A stretch of 44,503 nucleotides of DNA. It comes from Alkalilimnicola ehrlichii (GTDB lineage Bacteria > Pseudomonadota > Gammaproteobacteria > Nitrococcales > AK92). Of this stretch, positions 35,333 through 43,823 are shown one piece after another; within the stretch, counting starts at the first letter, position 1; each line of letters begins with the position of its first letter. The notes below the pieces were generated by a model. That model ran no database searches. It was not told where the DNA came from and was given only the letters and a program-made list of their open reading frames with translations. The stretch covers positions 1 through 44,503 of the forward strand of contig NZ_NFZV01000031.1 in NCBI RefSeq assembly GCF_003399765.1. Reading direction: 5' to 3'. A program made the position numbers and the translations under genes.

Positions 35333-35500
35333 ATGAAAGAAGGACAACAAGTGAGTGTGCCGCCACGCTCCGGTGCGTGCGAGCAGGTGATTCGTAGTCA
35401 GGATCTATTGCAGGGGCGACGCGAGGTGTACATTCGCCACGGGGAGACGCTCTATCGCTTACAGGCAACCAGTAACGGTAAGCTTATTCTGATTAAGTAG
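35333..35500 (+). CDS. hemP: Hemin uptake protein HemP
   Basis: A 55-residue protein. The C-terminal half contains LLQGRREVYIRHGETLYRL followed by NGKLILIK, the HemP family core. HemP is a small cytosolic protein of heme-uptake loci; in some bacteria it acts as an activator of the heme receptor gene. The start ATG 35333 follows GGGGAAACG; the promoter side carries Fur-like boxes. In most genomes hemP precedes a heme receptor on the same strand; here it stands alone, convergent with the MepM-type gene, and the receptor operon is divergent. Confidence 0.88.
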   Translation: MKEGQQVSVPPRSGACEQVIRSQDLLQGRREVYIRHGETLYRLQATSNGKLILIK

Positions 35501-35518
35501 CGGGTAGAGCGGGCTTGG

Positions 35519-36836
35519 TCAAATCCCGCTTTCGGGCTGATCGTCGGCGTCGGTTATACTCTGGGCTAACGGGATATCGGGCGTTTCCATCGCGATCAGC
35601 AATCTGTCTACATTGGCTCTGAAGGCTTCCATTTCTTCGCTTGGGATACGGCGTGCTTTGGGAATGTCGGCTTGTAACGGATCTACGGGGCGGTTGTTGA
35701 CGTGAAGCTCGAAATGCAGGTGAGGGCCTGTACTGCGGCCCGTGTTGCCGGATAGGGCGATTCTATCGCCGCGTTGAACTGCTTGGCCCCGGGTTACCTG
35801 TATTTCGTGTAAATGGAGGTAGCGCGTTTTAAACTGCCCGTGATGTTTGATTTCAATGTATTTTCCCGCAAAGGGGTGATTGCCGGTGCGGGAGACGACC
35901 CCATCGCCCGTCGATAGTACGGGCGTTCCGATGGGGGTGGCGAAATCGACTCCGTAATGGGGCGCTATTCGTCCGGTGACCGGGTGCTTACGCCGAAGGT
36001 TAAATGGAGAGCTGACCCGGTAACGGCTTGCTGTCGGGTAGCGCAGGAAAGCGCGGGTGAGGCTTTCTCCCTCGGAGTCGTAGTAGTTGCCGTCGTGGTG
36101 CAAAACGCGCTTTTGGTGCGGCCGTTGAGTCGAAAGCGAATGCCTTCTATACGTGTCTGGCCCGTGGCGCCGGCATCCGCCATTTCGGAGCCGATGACGA
36201 GTTCGAAGCGATCCCCGGCGCGGATGTCGCGTCGAAAATCGATTCGCTCGTCAAAGACCCGCTGAACGTTGAGGATGTCGGCGTCGCCGATTCCCAAACG
36301 GGCGGCAGACCGATAGAAACTGCCTTCGATCTGGCCGGCGACGACCTGCCGATACCAGCGGGTTTCGCTAACGAACTCTTCGAACTCAAAGCTGTCGTCG
36401 TCCGCTCGGTAGTAGCGAATATGGCGGCCGGGGTGGAGATGCAGCGTCATACTCTCCAAAGAGTGGCCGTCGTCGGCTAGCGTGAACAGTAGTTCGTTGC
36501 CGGGGCGCAGGACATCCAGCGCTAAAAGTTCCTGATCCGCAGCAAGTACACGGTGCAACGCCGTACGGCCGAAACCATAGTCGCTAAAAATGCCGCTTAA
36601 GGTATCGCCGGCGCGCACTTCATGTACGAAAGTCATTATCTCGGCAACACGTGCCATTTCCGCTTCTTCCGATACGGCTGTGTCATCGCTAACAAGGGGC
36701 GGGGGGCGGCAGTCGTTGCAGCCGTGCCGCTAAGCTTGGGCAGCGCCCAGGCGACGACCGCTAGCAGCGTCATGCCACCGGCTAATGCCACGTATCGGCG
36801 GCGAATGGCTTGTTCTAAACGCTTTCGGAGCGACAC
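35519..36836 (-). CDS. mepM: M23 murein DD-endopeptidase, MepM-like (two frameshifts)
   Basis: A periplasm-facing zinc endopeptidase that cuts peptide cross-links in peptidoglycan. The corrected product is 439 residues, against 440 in E. coli MepM. I choose GTG 36836, which overlaps the end of the Zur-like gene, giving MSLRKRLEQAIRRRYVALAG and a membrane anchor (about 14-32). A LysM/OapA-like region follows (VHEVRAGDTLSGIFSDYGF), a linker domain, then the M23 domain with HYGVDFATPIGTPV and GPHLHFEL zinc ligands. The frame breaks at the G-run 36701-36706 (one base missing) and the A-run 36102-36105 (one base missing). The start codon is inferred and could lie slightly elsewhere. Confidence 0.88.
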
Positions 36837-37278
36837 CCGGCGCAGATCCCTTTTATCGTTAAGCTCGCGTGTAGAAGTTGATGCCCGTGCCAATGCGGAT
36901 CGTCGGCCAGCTCCTGTAACAGCCGCTGCATGCCGGCTAAGGGTTCGCTTTGGTGGAAGTGCTGTTGGCAGGCTTGGCACTCGAAGTGACTGTCGGCTTG
37001 TTCCGGCTGCCCGCCCTTACATAGGCAAAGCGCGAGATCCGGTCCTCGCCGACATGGCAAATCAACAAGCCGCTTTGACTCAGTCGAGTCAGCAGCCGGT
37101 AGAGGGTCACTCGGTTGAGATTTATGCGCTTTTTGCGCAGGGCGCGGTCGATGTCGGTATGGGACAGGTAGCGCCCGGGCTCGGCGACAAATAGCTCCAG
37201 CAGGTGCTGAGCCGCTTGAGTACGCCGCAGGCCAGCCTCGGCAAGTAGCTTGCGGGCGATGATGGAATCGGTCGTCAT
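36815..37278 (-). CDS. zur: Fur-family regulator, probably Zur (frameshifted)
   Basis: A 154-residue DNA-binding metalloregulator after correction. The winged helix covers about residues 10-85 (LLAEAGLRRTQAAQHLLELF, LNRVTLYRLLTRLSQSGLL). Next come HFECQACQQHFH and a terminal ICAGC, two Cys-X2-Cys pairs that form the structural zinc site. The frame breaks at 37017-37018; one added base restores FAYVKGGQPEQADSHFEC. The start ATG 37278 has GAGGG nine bases upstream. Zur rather than Fur is suggested by the pairing with a zinc endopeptidase gene of the mepM type, which in enterobacteria neighbours znu zinc-uptake genes. A perfect palindrome covers its predicted promoter. Assignment within the Fur family remains uncertain. 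Confidence 0.82.
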
Positions 37279-37312
37279 GGGACCCTCGACGGCGGACGGT
37301 GAATGATGCCGC

Positions 37313-37341
37313 AGTTTAAGAAGTTCTTGTTGTTAACGCAA
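37313..37341 (-). promoter_or_regulatory. Predicted zur promoter
   Basis: On the minus strand TTGCGT (37341-37336) and TAAACT (37318-37313) are spaced by 17 bases. The -35 lies in the left arm of the palindrome at 37334-37354. Confidence 0.5.
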
Positions 37342-37354
37342 CAGTGTTGCGTTA
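37334..37354. promoter_or_regulatory. Perfect 21-base palindrome, candidate Zur operator
   Basis: Arms TAACGCAACA and TGTTGCGTTA flank a single central G with no mismatch. It lies 56-76 bases upstream of the zur-like start and overlaps the predicted -35, as expected for autorepression. Its core is more GC-rich than the E. coli Zur box, so the assignment is by position and symmetry. Confidence 0.6.
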
Positions 37355-37554
37355 TGGCTGGAATCCCTTTCGGACAAAGCTGCGGTCTACAGCCGCGTTG
37401 GTTAAAGCTCCTTCTTATGTTGCCGATAAATAGTAATGATGAGACATCTGAATGGATCGTTGCCGCCTCCGGTAGCCTGCGAGCAAAGGGTGTGATTGCC
37501 GTCGGCTAAGCCAGACCGCTGAGGATGGGACGATAAGCTGTCATTCAGGGTTTC

Positions 37555-37589
37555 CGGAGACAATGTCGGCAGTGCCGACATTGTCTCCG
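37555..37589. repeat. 35-base perfect inverted repeat
   Basis: Two 17-base arms (left arm CGGAGACAATGTCGGCA) flank one central base without mismatch. As RNA this makes a 16-bp stem with a three-base loop. No T-tract follows and no gene ends close by, so it is not a normal terminator. It lies alone in the 551-base gene-free stretch. Confidence 0.8.
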
Positions 37590-37829
37590 TATTGTGCAGG
37601 CTCCGTGCCTGATCTTGCGCCTTGTTCACTTGGATAGATGCGTGTTTGCCTTCGGTTAAGCGGTTGTCGGAGGGTCCACGAGCATGCGCAGGTCGGCATT
37701 ATCGAATCGTTCGATCGGACATCTGGACGACGATCCGCGATTTCGATCGCACATGGATGCGAGCGTGTTTATCGGGAATATCGCGTTTTAGGCCCGTGCC
37801 TTAACACTTACCTCGCTCAGGGGACCCCC

Positions 37830-39448
37830 ATGACCCTACGTATAAAACTTCTCCTAGCCTTTTTATCCTCGTGCTGATGTTGGCGATCACGGCAACATCC
37901 TCGTTGTTTTTTATGCAAGTGATGAGAATGCAGACCAATTATTTCGGCGAGCAGATTATTCCTGGCTCTAATCAGGTCAGAGACTTGCACCGAGGTATCT
38001 ATCAACATCACCTCACTTTAGGGCGCTTGCTGCAGGAAGGTATTTCGGCCGCGCAGCGAGATCGCCTACAAGAGGATGCAAGCGCTCAGACGGTGGCTTT
38101 CAACCAAGGCCTGACTCGTCTGCGCGGTATTGTCACGTCGCCGGAAGCGGTCCGGCTTACCGAGAACTTAGGCGAGCATTGGGAAGCGTATTCCGCGCTT
38201 AGCGACCATATTCAAAAGCTGGTAAACGAAGGGCGCATTGAGGAAGCCGAGCAACTACTCGCAGGGGATGCCGCAGGCATTCTGTTTAAGGTGGACGAAG
38301 TGATGCGTGGTGCGGACCGTTTCGTCGACAACATGGTTGCCGCGGGTATTGCTCATGTCTCGGCGAGTCAACGGCGTAGCTTGACGATTTCGGTCGCGCT
38401 GCTGTTGATTTCCTTCCTGATTGCGGGTGTTGTTTGCACCTGGTTCTACCGCTCTTTGAGTGCCCGCCTAGAGTTGCTGCGGCGAACGTTTAGCCAAGTA
38501 AAGGACGGCGACTTGACGGTGACGATGCCGGCCGACGGCAAGGACGAAATCGCCGTTGTCGCCCGGAGCTTTAACGAACTGGTTGGCGATTTGAACAGCG
38601 CGTTTAATGCTATCAACCAATCAATGTCGCGTCTCCATCAGTCCGCCGCCAGCCTGAACGAGAGCTTTACCGGTACCGCCGATCGAGCGCGTGCCCAGCA
38701 GTCGGAAATGGACGCGGTTGCTACGGCCATGAACGAGATGGCGGAAACGATCAAAGAGGTGGCTCGTAACGCGGACATGGCGGCCGATTCGGCACGGGAA
38801 GCGGATAAGCGTGCGGAAGAAGGCGGGCGTGTCGTCGGTCTTACCAGTACCACCATCCGACAGCTTAATGAACGGGTCGGTGAAGTCAGCGAACACATCG
38901 GTGCAGTGCAAGATAGCAGCGAAGCCATCGGGGTTGTGCTGGGCGTTATTCGAGGTGTCGCCGAGCAGACGAACTTGCTGGCCTTGAATGCCGCTATCGA
39001 AGCGGCTCGGGCGGGAGAGCAAGGGCGAGGGTTTGCGGTAGTTGCCGACGAGGTAAGAGTGCTTGCCAGCCGTACCACCGAATCTGCGCAAGAGATCGTG
39101 CAAGTGATTGAAGGTTTGCAACAGCGATCCGAAGCGGCCGTAAAGGTTGCTGCGGATGCCGCCATAGAAGCGCAAGAGGGCGTTGAGCGAGCGGATCAGG
39201 CGTCGGAGGCCTTGGCTGCCATCGTTAGGGCCGTTTCGGAAATTGCGACGATGAATACGGCTATTGCGACTTCGTCGGAAGAACAATCCGCCGTCGCGCA
39301 AGAGATGGACGGAAACATTGTTCGGATTCACGACGCTTCGCAAAGAACGCTACAAGAAGCTGACGTTGCGCGTAGCGAAAGCAATACTTTGAACGAACTG
39401 GCGAATGGTGTCGTGCGGCAGTTGTCGCGGTATAAACTGCGCAGTTGA
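37830..39448 (+). CDS. Methyl-accepting chemotaxis protein (frameshifted near start)
   Basis: A 539-residue chemoreceptor after correction. The N-terminal membrane span (about 8-30) is followed by a helical periplasmic domain of about 155 residues, probably a four-helix bundle, then a second span (about 190-210), a HAMP domain ([20 protein letters not shown]) and the signalling hairpin with [20 protein letters not shown] and [17 protein letters not shown], the hallmark CheW/CheA contact region. The frame breaks in the T-run 37860-37864; one more T gives [20 protein letters not shown], a normal start. ATG 37830 is weakly supported by GGGGACCCCC. The ligand cannot be read from sequence. Confidence 0.92.
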
Positions 39449-39698
39449 TCCGCTTAGGGGGCGGTATCGTGCTTGACGAACTGCCCCTTCCCGTCTATAC
39501 CCCATGATGCCGCAGATGAGGTTGCGGTTTTGCGAATAAAAACAGAAGGATGTTTTAATTTTCGAGCTGGAGGACGGCGCAAGTAGTGAGGCAGTGACGG
39601 TTGTTTCTGTCTGCCCATAACGAGGCGACGGAACGGCCTGATGTATCGCTAGGGTCTGTTGATTGGCAACGGAACCTAGGACTCATTGGAGGAGAGTC

Positions 39699-40340
39699 AT
39701 GAGTAAAAAGAAATACTACAGAGCTGCGTTCTGCTTAAGTTGCGTATTGTTTTTCCTCGGCCTACCGATCTTAGCTTATGCGAATGGCCCGGTGATTTTC
39801 GTTCACGGGTATGGCGGCAAGAAATCCCAGTGGGATTCGATGATGCAGGACTTTCAGAGCAACGGCTATTCCGCCGAGTCGCTGTACCAGTTCAGTTATA
39901 ACTCGCTGCTGCAATCTAACCGCGACAGTGCCAAGGAGTTGCGGGATTATGTCGACTGGGTTCGTAGCCGCCATGATTGGCAGCAGGTCAGTATCGTTGC
40001 CCACTCGAATGGCGGTTTGGTTACCCGTTGGTACCAGGCTCGCCTTGGAGGGGATCAGGCTGTGCGGCGCTTTGTCAGCATTGGCACCCCGCACAACGGC
40101 ACTTCCTGGGCTTACGGCTGCGTTAGCCCGGCGTGTTTTGAGATGAGACGCAACTCAAGTTTTCTCCAGGAGCTGAACGGGCAAGGGTGCGACCGCGCAT
40201 TATGGTCGGGTTGCGATGCCATCATTATTCCGACGAATAGCGCGCAATGCGGTGTCAGCGTGCAGACTTCATGTTTAGGGCATAATCAAATGCTGTGGAC
40301 TTCCAGCGTTCATAACCGAGCGCGGGAGCTATTACAGTAG
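39699..40340 (+). CDS. Secreted triacylglycerol lipase/esterase, alpha/beta hydrolase
   Basis: A 213-residue protein with signal peptide (cleaved near residue 28, LAYA). TTGGAGGAGAG before ATG 39699 decides the start. The oxyanion motif VHGYGG (35-40) and nucleophile elbow AHSNGGL with Ser103 resemble the small Bacillus LipA/lipase class 2 group. Asp173 (GCDAIIIP) and His195 (LGHNQM) are the likely remaining triad residues. Six Cys residues in the mature part suggest disulfides, consistent with secretion through the periplasm. It is a single gene followed by a good terminator. Substrate preference cannot be told. Confidence 0.85.
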   Translation: MSKKKYYRAAFCLSCVLFFLGLPILAYANGPVIFVHGYGGKKSQWDSMMQDFQSNGYSAESLYQFSYNSLLQSNRDSAKELRDYVDWVRSRHDWQQVSIVAHSNGGLVTRWYQARLGGDQAVRRFVSIGTPHNGTSWAYGCVSPACFEMRRNSSFLQELNGQGCDRALWSGCDAIIIPTNSAQCGVSVQTSCLGHNQMLWTSSVHNRARELLQ

Positions 40341-40380
40341 GCTTCGTTACCGGCCCCCTCCGGCTTGCTTGTTGTAATTG

Positions 40381-40404
40381 GCGACCGCGTATGCGGTCGC
40401 TTTT
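40381..40404 (+). terminator. Intrinsic terminator after lipase gene
   Basis: GCGACCGC and GCGGTCGC pair perfectly around GTAT and are followed by TTTT. It lies 40 bases after the lipase stop. Confidence 0.88.
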
Positions 40405-40517
40405 CATCGGCCGAAAGCTTACCTGGCTTGCTTTGGCAAGCGCGGCGGCCATTACCGGTGGCCGCCGCGCCTCTTGCCCCCGATCGCTCTGAGGAACGAT
40501 GGGCTTTCTATGCTTCT

Positions 40518-41354
40518 TTAAGCAGCCTTTTGTTCGCCGGCTGGAGAGGTTTGGCACGCTTTCTCGGTGTTCCCGGTGTGTAGGGTTTTTATGCCCTTCA
40601 AGTTGGCGACGATCACCGGCGACTTTCGATGTTCGGCTTCTCCAAGTTCCCGTAGAACGCTCATTAATTGATCGCGGTCGTCGTAGGTCAAGCCTTTTAC
40701 GGAAATTGGCTGCAAGAATCGAATGAGAACGGTTCCCGGGCGGATTTTCCAGTCGCCATACGGCATACAGGCAGCTGAGCCATGCACGTAAATGGGGTGT
40801 ACTTGCGATTGCGATTGGATGGCGAGTACCGCCGGCCCCTTTTTGTAAGGGTTAAGCCGTCCGTCCTTGCTCCTTTTACCTTCCGCCGACAGGTAAACCA
40901 GACCGCCGTTTTGGGCGTAGCGGGCGGCTCTTTTAAGCTGCGCTTGCGATTGCTTAGGCCACTGGCGGACGATAATCCAACCAAGCACCCAGGCGACCCA
41001 GCCGAGAACGGGCAGCAGCGCATACTCGATATTGAATATACTGGTCCACTTTCTGTTAAGGGCGGCGAAGCCAAGCGTAGGCTCCAGCAAACTTTCTTGG
41101 TTAAGCCCGACAATAATACCGCCCTTGCTTAACGCCTTAGGATCGGCATCGTATTCGAACTTAACGGTAACTCCGAATATTCTAAGAAAAATGTAGTTAG
41201 CCTTCCGAAATACGATCCAGGCTAATTGGCGGCTGAATATCCCAACGACCAACCCCACTATAAGCATCGGGATCATGATGGAGAAGGCTGTTATGTACTT
41301 TATTAGTTGCATCCCTGCGTTCATCTGATAGCTCCTGCTGTTTTGGAAAGTCAT
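40518..41354 (-). CDS. PlsC-like acyltransferase family protein with altered HX4D motif
   Basis: A 278-residue membrane-associated protein with a hydrophobic N-terminal segment (about 17-42). It aligns with 1-acyl-glycerol-3-phosphate acyltransferases through AEGKRSKDGRLNPYKKGPA (about 157-175), the phosphate-binding motif, and IYVHGSAAC. The catalytic NHxSxxD motif however reads NQESLLE (85-91), so both His and Asp are replaced (Gln86, Glu91). It may be inactive, use another mechanism or have a different substrate. Start ATG 41354 has GGAGG about 13 bases upstream; Met11 is an alternative. It is not in an evident operon. Confidence 0.78.
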   Translation of the reverse strand: MTFQNSRSYQMNAGMQLIKYITAFSIMIPMLIVGLVVGIFSRQLAWIVFRKANYIFLRIFGVTVKFEYDADPKALSKGGIIVGLNQESLLEPTLGFAALNRKWTSIFNIEYALLPVLGWVAWVLGWIIVRQWPKQSQAQLKRAARYAQNGGLVYLSAEGKRSKDGRLNPYKKGPAVLAIQSQSQVHPIYVHGSAACMPYGDWKIRPGTVLIRFLQPISVKGLTYDDRDQLMSVLRELGEAEHRKSPVIVANLKGIKTLHTGNTEKACQTSPAGEQKAA

Positions 41355-41887
41355 ACCTGACCCCTCCGTTAATGAAGCGCGGACTTATCTGGTAAAGCGA
41401 GGCCGCTGAAGGAGGGGCGGAGTTGTCGGCTATTCTCGTTAATAGAATTAGCCGGCGTTTGCTTAACGTCATATTAATTTTAACCAGATCTGATCGATGG
41501 TCAAAGACTTGTTGCAATTTTTGACTAAAGATGATTAGGCGGTCTTTCCTGTTAGGTTTTTGTGATTTTTCTATTAAGTTTTTGTTATGTGTTAAAGAGT
41601 GGCGAAATTCTTATTGATGTGTTGTGCCGACCGTTCTCGGATATGAGCATATCGCTATGCCTTGGCACGCTGGTTGTGAACGGCGGCGGGCGGCTACAGG
41701 TTGCGCAGCCTGCCTGAGTCGGTTGCCGGGATGACGCGAGGCTTGAGCAAATGCTCGTTAATCTGTTAACTAATGCAGTGAAACACGGCGGTAGATAGAT
41801 GATGGCCGTGGTGGGCGCATGCGCGTTAAGCGGGTATCGAACAATGCCTTGGCAGAGCGATAACAGCTAATGATTGGATGGCGAAAC
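41355..41887. other. Gene-free stretch upstream of cysE with AT-rich core and kinase remnant
   Basis: The part from about 41470 to 41625 is markedly AT-rich compared with the rest of the window and includes an imperfect direct repeat, TTAGGTTTTTGTGAT at 41552 and TTAAGTTTTTGTTAT at 41574, 22 bases apart. A histidine-kinase fragment follows at 41733-41798. Otherwise I see no intact gene. Confidence 0.6.
41733..41798 (+). pseudogene. Histidine-kinase N-box remnant
   Basis: Translation in one frame gives DARLEQMLVNLLTNAVKHGG, followed after one residue by a stop. This is the N-box of the HATPase_c domain of sensor histidine kinases (typical form RLxQVLxNLLxNAxKH). Neither the H-box upstream nor the G-boxes downstream are found nearby, so it is a relic of a deleted kinase gene. 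Confidence 0.65.
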
Positions 41888-42688
41888 ATGAGCGTATCCG
41901 GTGTCGATGATACTTGGTTGTCATTGCATGCAGAAGTGGTGGAGTTAGCTAAAGACGAGCCGACGCTTGCGAGTTATTTACACGCGACGGTGATTAATCA
42001 CGATACGTTGGAAGACTCGCTGTCCTATTTGCTGGCCAGTAAGCTGGCCTCGCCCGACTTGCCGGCGATGAGCCTGCGCGATGTCATCGGCCAAGTCTTC
42101 GTCTATTCAGTGGATGTACGCGCCGCGATTCGAGCCGATTTGGCCGCCGCCGTAGAGCGCGACCCGGCCGCGCACGGGGTCGCTAACCCGTTCCTGAACC
42201 ATAAGGGGTTTCATGCGTTACAAGGGTATCGTGTATCGCATTGGTTCTGGCAGAAAGGGCGCCGGGCGTTGGCTCTATATCTCCAGAGTCGATTGTCGGA
42301 GATTTTCTCGGTTGATATCCACCCGGCGGCGGCGATAGGCAGCGGTATATTTATCGATCACGCCACCGGTGTGGTAGTGGGGGAAACCGCCGTGGTCGAG
42401 GATGGCGTATCGATGTTGCAGGAGGTGACCTTAGGCGGAACCGGTAAGGAATCGGGCGACCGGCATCCGAAAATCGGGCGCGGCGTGCTGCTCTCTGCCG
42501 GCGCCAAGATTCTTGGCAATATCCGCATCGGCGCTTATTCGAAAGTCGGTGCCGGCAGCGTCGTGTTGGAAGATATGCCTGCTCATTCGACCATTGTGGG
42601 GGTTCCGGCCCGCGTGGTCGGGCGCTGTAGCAGCGAAGAGCCGGCAAGCTGCATGGATCAAAAGCTTGAGGCGTCGGGCGATACTTAG
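41888..42688 (+). CDS. cysE: Serine O-acetyltransferase
   Basis: Transfers an acetyl group from acetyl-CoA to L-serine, first step of cysteine synthesis. From ATG 41888 the product is 266 residues; an upstream in-frame ATG (41870) adds six residues but has no ribosome site, whereas GGATGGCG precedes 41888. The N-terminal helical domain includes LASYLHATVINHDTLEDSLSY-type sequence, and the C-terminal left-handed beta-helix includes DIHPAAAIGSGIFIDHATG, VVGETAVVEDGVSML and GDRHPKIGRGV, with the active-site His and Asp pair. It ends 22 bases from the convergent TauE-type permease gene; sulfur metabolism could link them. Confidence 0.95.
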   Translation: MSVSGVDDTWLSLHAEVVELAKDEPTLASYLHATVINHDTLEDSLSYLLASKLASPDLPAMSLRDVIGQVFVYSVDVRAAIRADLAAAVERDPAAHGVANPFLNHKGFHALQGYRVSHWFWQKGRRALALYLQSRLSEIFSVDIHPAAAIGSGIFIDHATGVVVGETAVVEDGVSMLQEVTLGGTGKESGDRHPKIGRGVLLSAGAKILGNIRIGAYSKVGAGSVVLEDMPAHSTIVGVPARVVGRCSSEEPASCMDQKLEASGDT

Positions 42689-42710
42689 CATCCTGTCGGG
42701 GTGCCTTCTC

Positions 42711-43475
42711 TTACGCGCTGGCCGCTTGCCATATAAGGCGTAGCGCTAAGAGGGTTAACACAAGGTTGAAAACCTGCCCGAAGCGCCGGTCGTTAAGCCG
42801 CCCTAATAGGCGAACGCCGGCCCAGGTACCTAGCGCGCCGCTGGCAATCATAAGCAAAATCAGCCCTAACCATTCGCGAAAGGCAAAGCCGGCAGCGCCG
42901 TAAACAACCGCTTTTGGCGCATGTTGTAGCGTCATGGCGGCGGCAAACGTGGCGACCGTGCCGAAACGTTCCCCGCCTTGTTGTTGTTTTACAAAAGCGG
43001 CGACCAAGGGGCCGGTTGCGCCGACGAACATACTCGCGAAAGTGGTAAGCGTAGAAGCCGCCAACGTGCCGGTACGGCCTAGGCCGCGCTTGGGCAATTG
43101 CGGCCCCCAACAGAGCAAAAGAATAAAGCCGGCAATAATCAGTTGCAGTAAACTTAAGGAAATTTGTATCAGTACCAGGCTTGCCAACCAGGCGCCAAGC
43201 AAAACGCCAGGTGCAAAGAAGAGCAATACTTGTAGGTTGATGTGACGCCACAGCAAAACTGCCCGGCCGATGTTCGAGCCAAGCTGCACCATGCCATGCA
43301 CGGGAATAATGGCGGCCGGGGGCAGCGCGGATGCAAGCACTGCCAGCAACAGCACCCCGCCGCCGACGCCTAACGTGGCGGTAATCATTGAGGTAATACC
43401 GGCCGTTACGATGAGCCCTAATACCAGCAACGGCGGCAGTTCTTGGGGAAGTACGACGAGTAACGAGTCCGGCAT
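42711..43475 (-). CDS. TauE/SafE family permease
   Basis: A 254-residue inner-membrane protein with about seven or eight hydrophobic spans in two homologous halves (ITSMITATLGVGGGVLLLAV near residues 27-46 and FASMFVGATGPLVAAFVK near 141-158), which is the TauE/SafE signature. Members export sulfite, sulfoacetate or related anions, or move other small acids; the substrate is not evident. Its tail-to-tail position with cysE makes a sulfur compound plausible but does not prove it. The start ATG 43475 is the only good candidate. Confidence 0.88.
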   Translation of the reverse strand: MPDSLLVVLPQELPPLLVLGLIVTAGITSMITATLGVGGGVLLLAVLASALPPAAIIPVHGMVQLGSNIGRAVLLWRHINLQVLLFFAPGVLLGAWLASLVLIQISLSLLQLIIAGFILLLCWGPQLPKRGLGRTGTLAASTLTTFASMFVGATGPLVAAFVKQQQGGERFGTVATFAAAMTLQHAPKAVVYGAAGFAFREWLGLILLMIASGALGTWAGVRLLGRLNDRRFGQVFNLVLTLLALRLIWQAASA

Positions 43476-43658
43476 CTTGACCTATGCGTTCAGTGCTCTG
43501 AACCGGCAAATCTAAGCCTGAAGACGTACTGGAGCAAATACTAAAAAACTTTTATCCTATTCCATGGACCCCGGCGCACAAGCCCAAGGGTGCCGTATTT
43601 CCCGAACCGATGAGATTTTAAATAACAAACGAATAATCAGTCGCAAGGAGCCGCGACA

Positions 43659-43823
43659 ATGAATAATAACAATCTTGGCCCGCTCCCTCGCATCGGCAAT
43701 CTGCCTAACGATCGAGCGCACCGCATCCGTAGCCTCAATGCCGTCCGGCCGTACGTCGGCCGGGGTGTCGAGCCGGTAAGGCCGCTCGTTACCGACCAAG
43801 GAGCGACGGCATGGGAATATTAA
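43659..43823 (+). CDS. Small protein of unknown function, 54 residues
   Basis: The frame runs from ATG 43659 (AAGGAG about nine bases upstream) to TAA 43823, overlapping the next start by 13 bases. The product begins MNNNNLGPLPRIGNLPNDRA and is polar and Arg/Pro-rich, without membrane segment or signal. I recognise no family. The ribosome site and overlap with the following gene argue that it is real and the first member of an operon leaving the window. Confidence 0.6.
   Translation: MNNNNLGPLPRIGNLPNDRAHRIRSLNAVRPYVGRGVEPVRPLVTDQGATAWEY

Larger units (their letters stand above)
37279..37829. other. Gene-free stretch between zur-like gene and chemoreceptor gene
   Basis: These 551 bases hold the zur promoter and palindrome (37313-37354) and a 35-base perfect inverted repeat (37555-37589). 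Short open frames exist on both strands but lack ribosome sites and family resemblance, so I do not call them. No clear chemoreceptor promoter (sigma-28 type) was found. Confidence 0.6.

Noticed and set aside
37303-37509. Open frame of 68 codons upstream of the zur-like gene
   Set aside because: It starts over the zur promoter region, lacks a ribosome site and contains the regulatory palindrome.
37622-37877. Two overlapping frames before the chemoreceptor gene as small genes
   Set aside because: Neither has a ribosome site, and the second runs into the true chemoreceptor start in a different phase.
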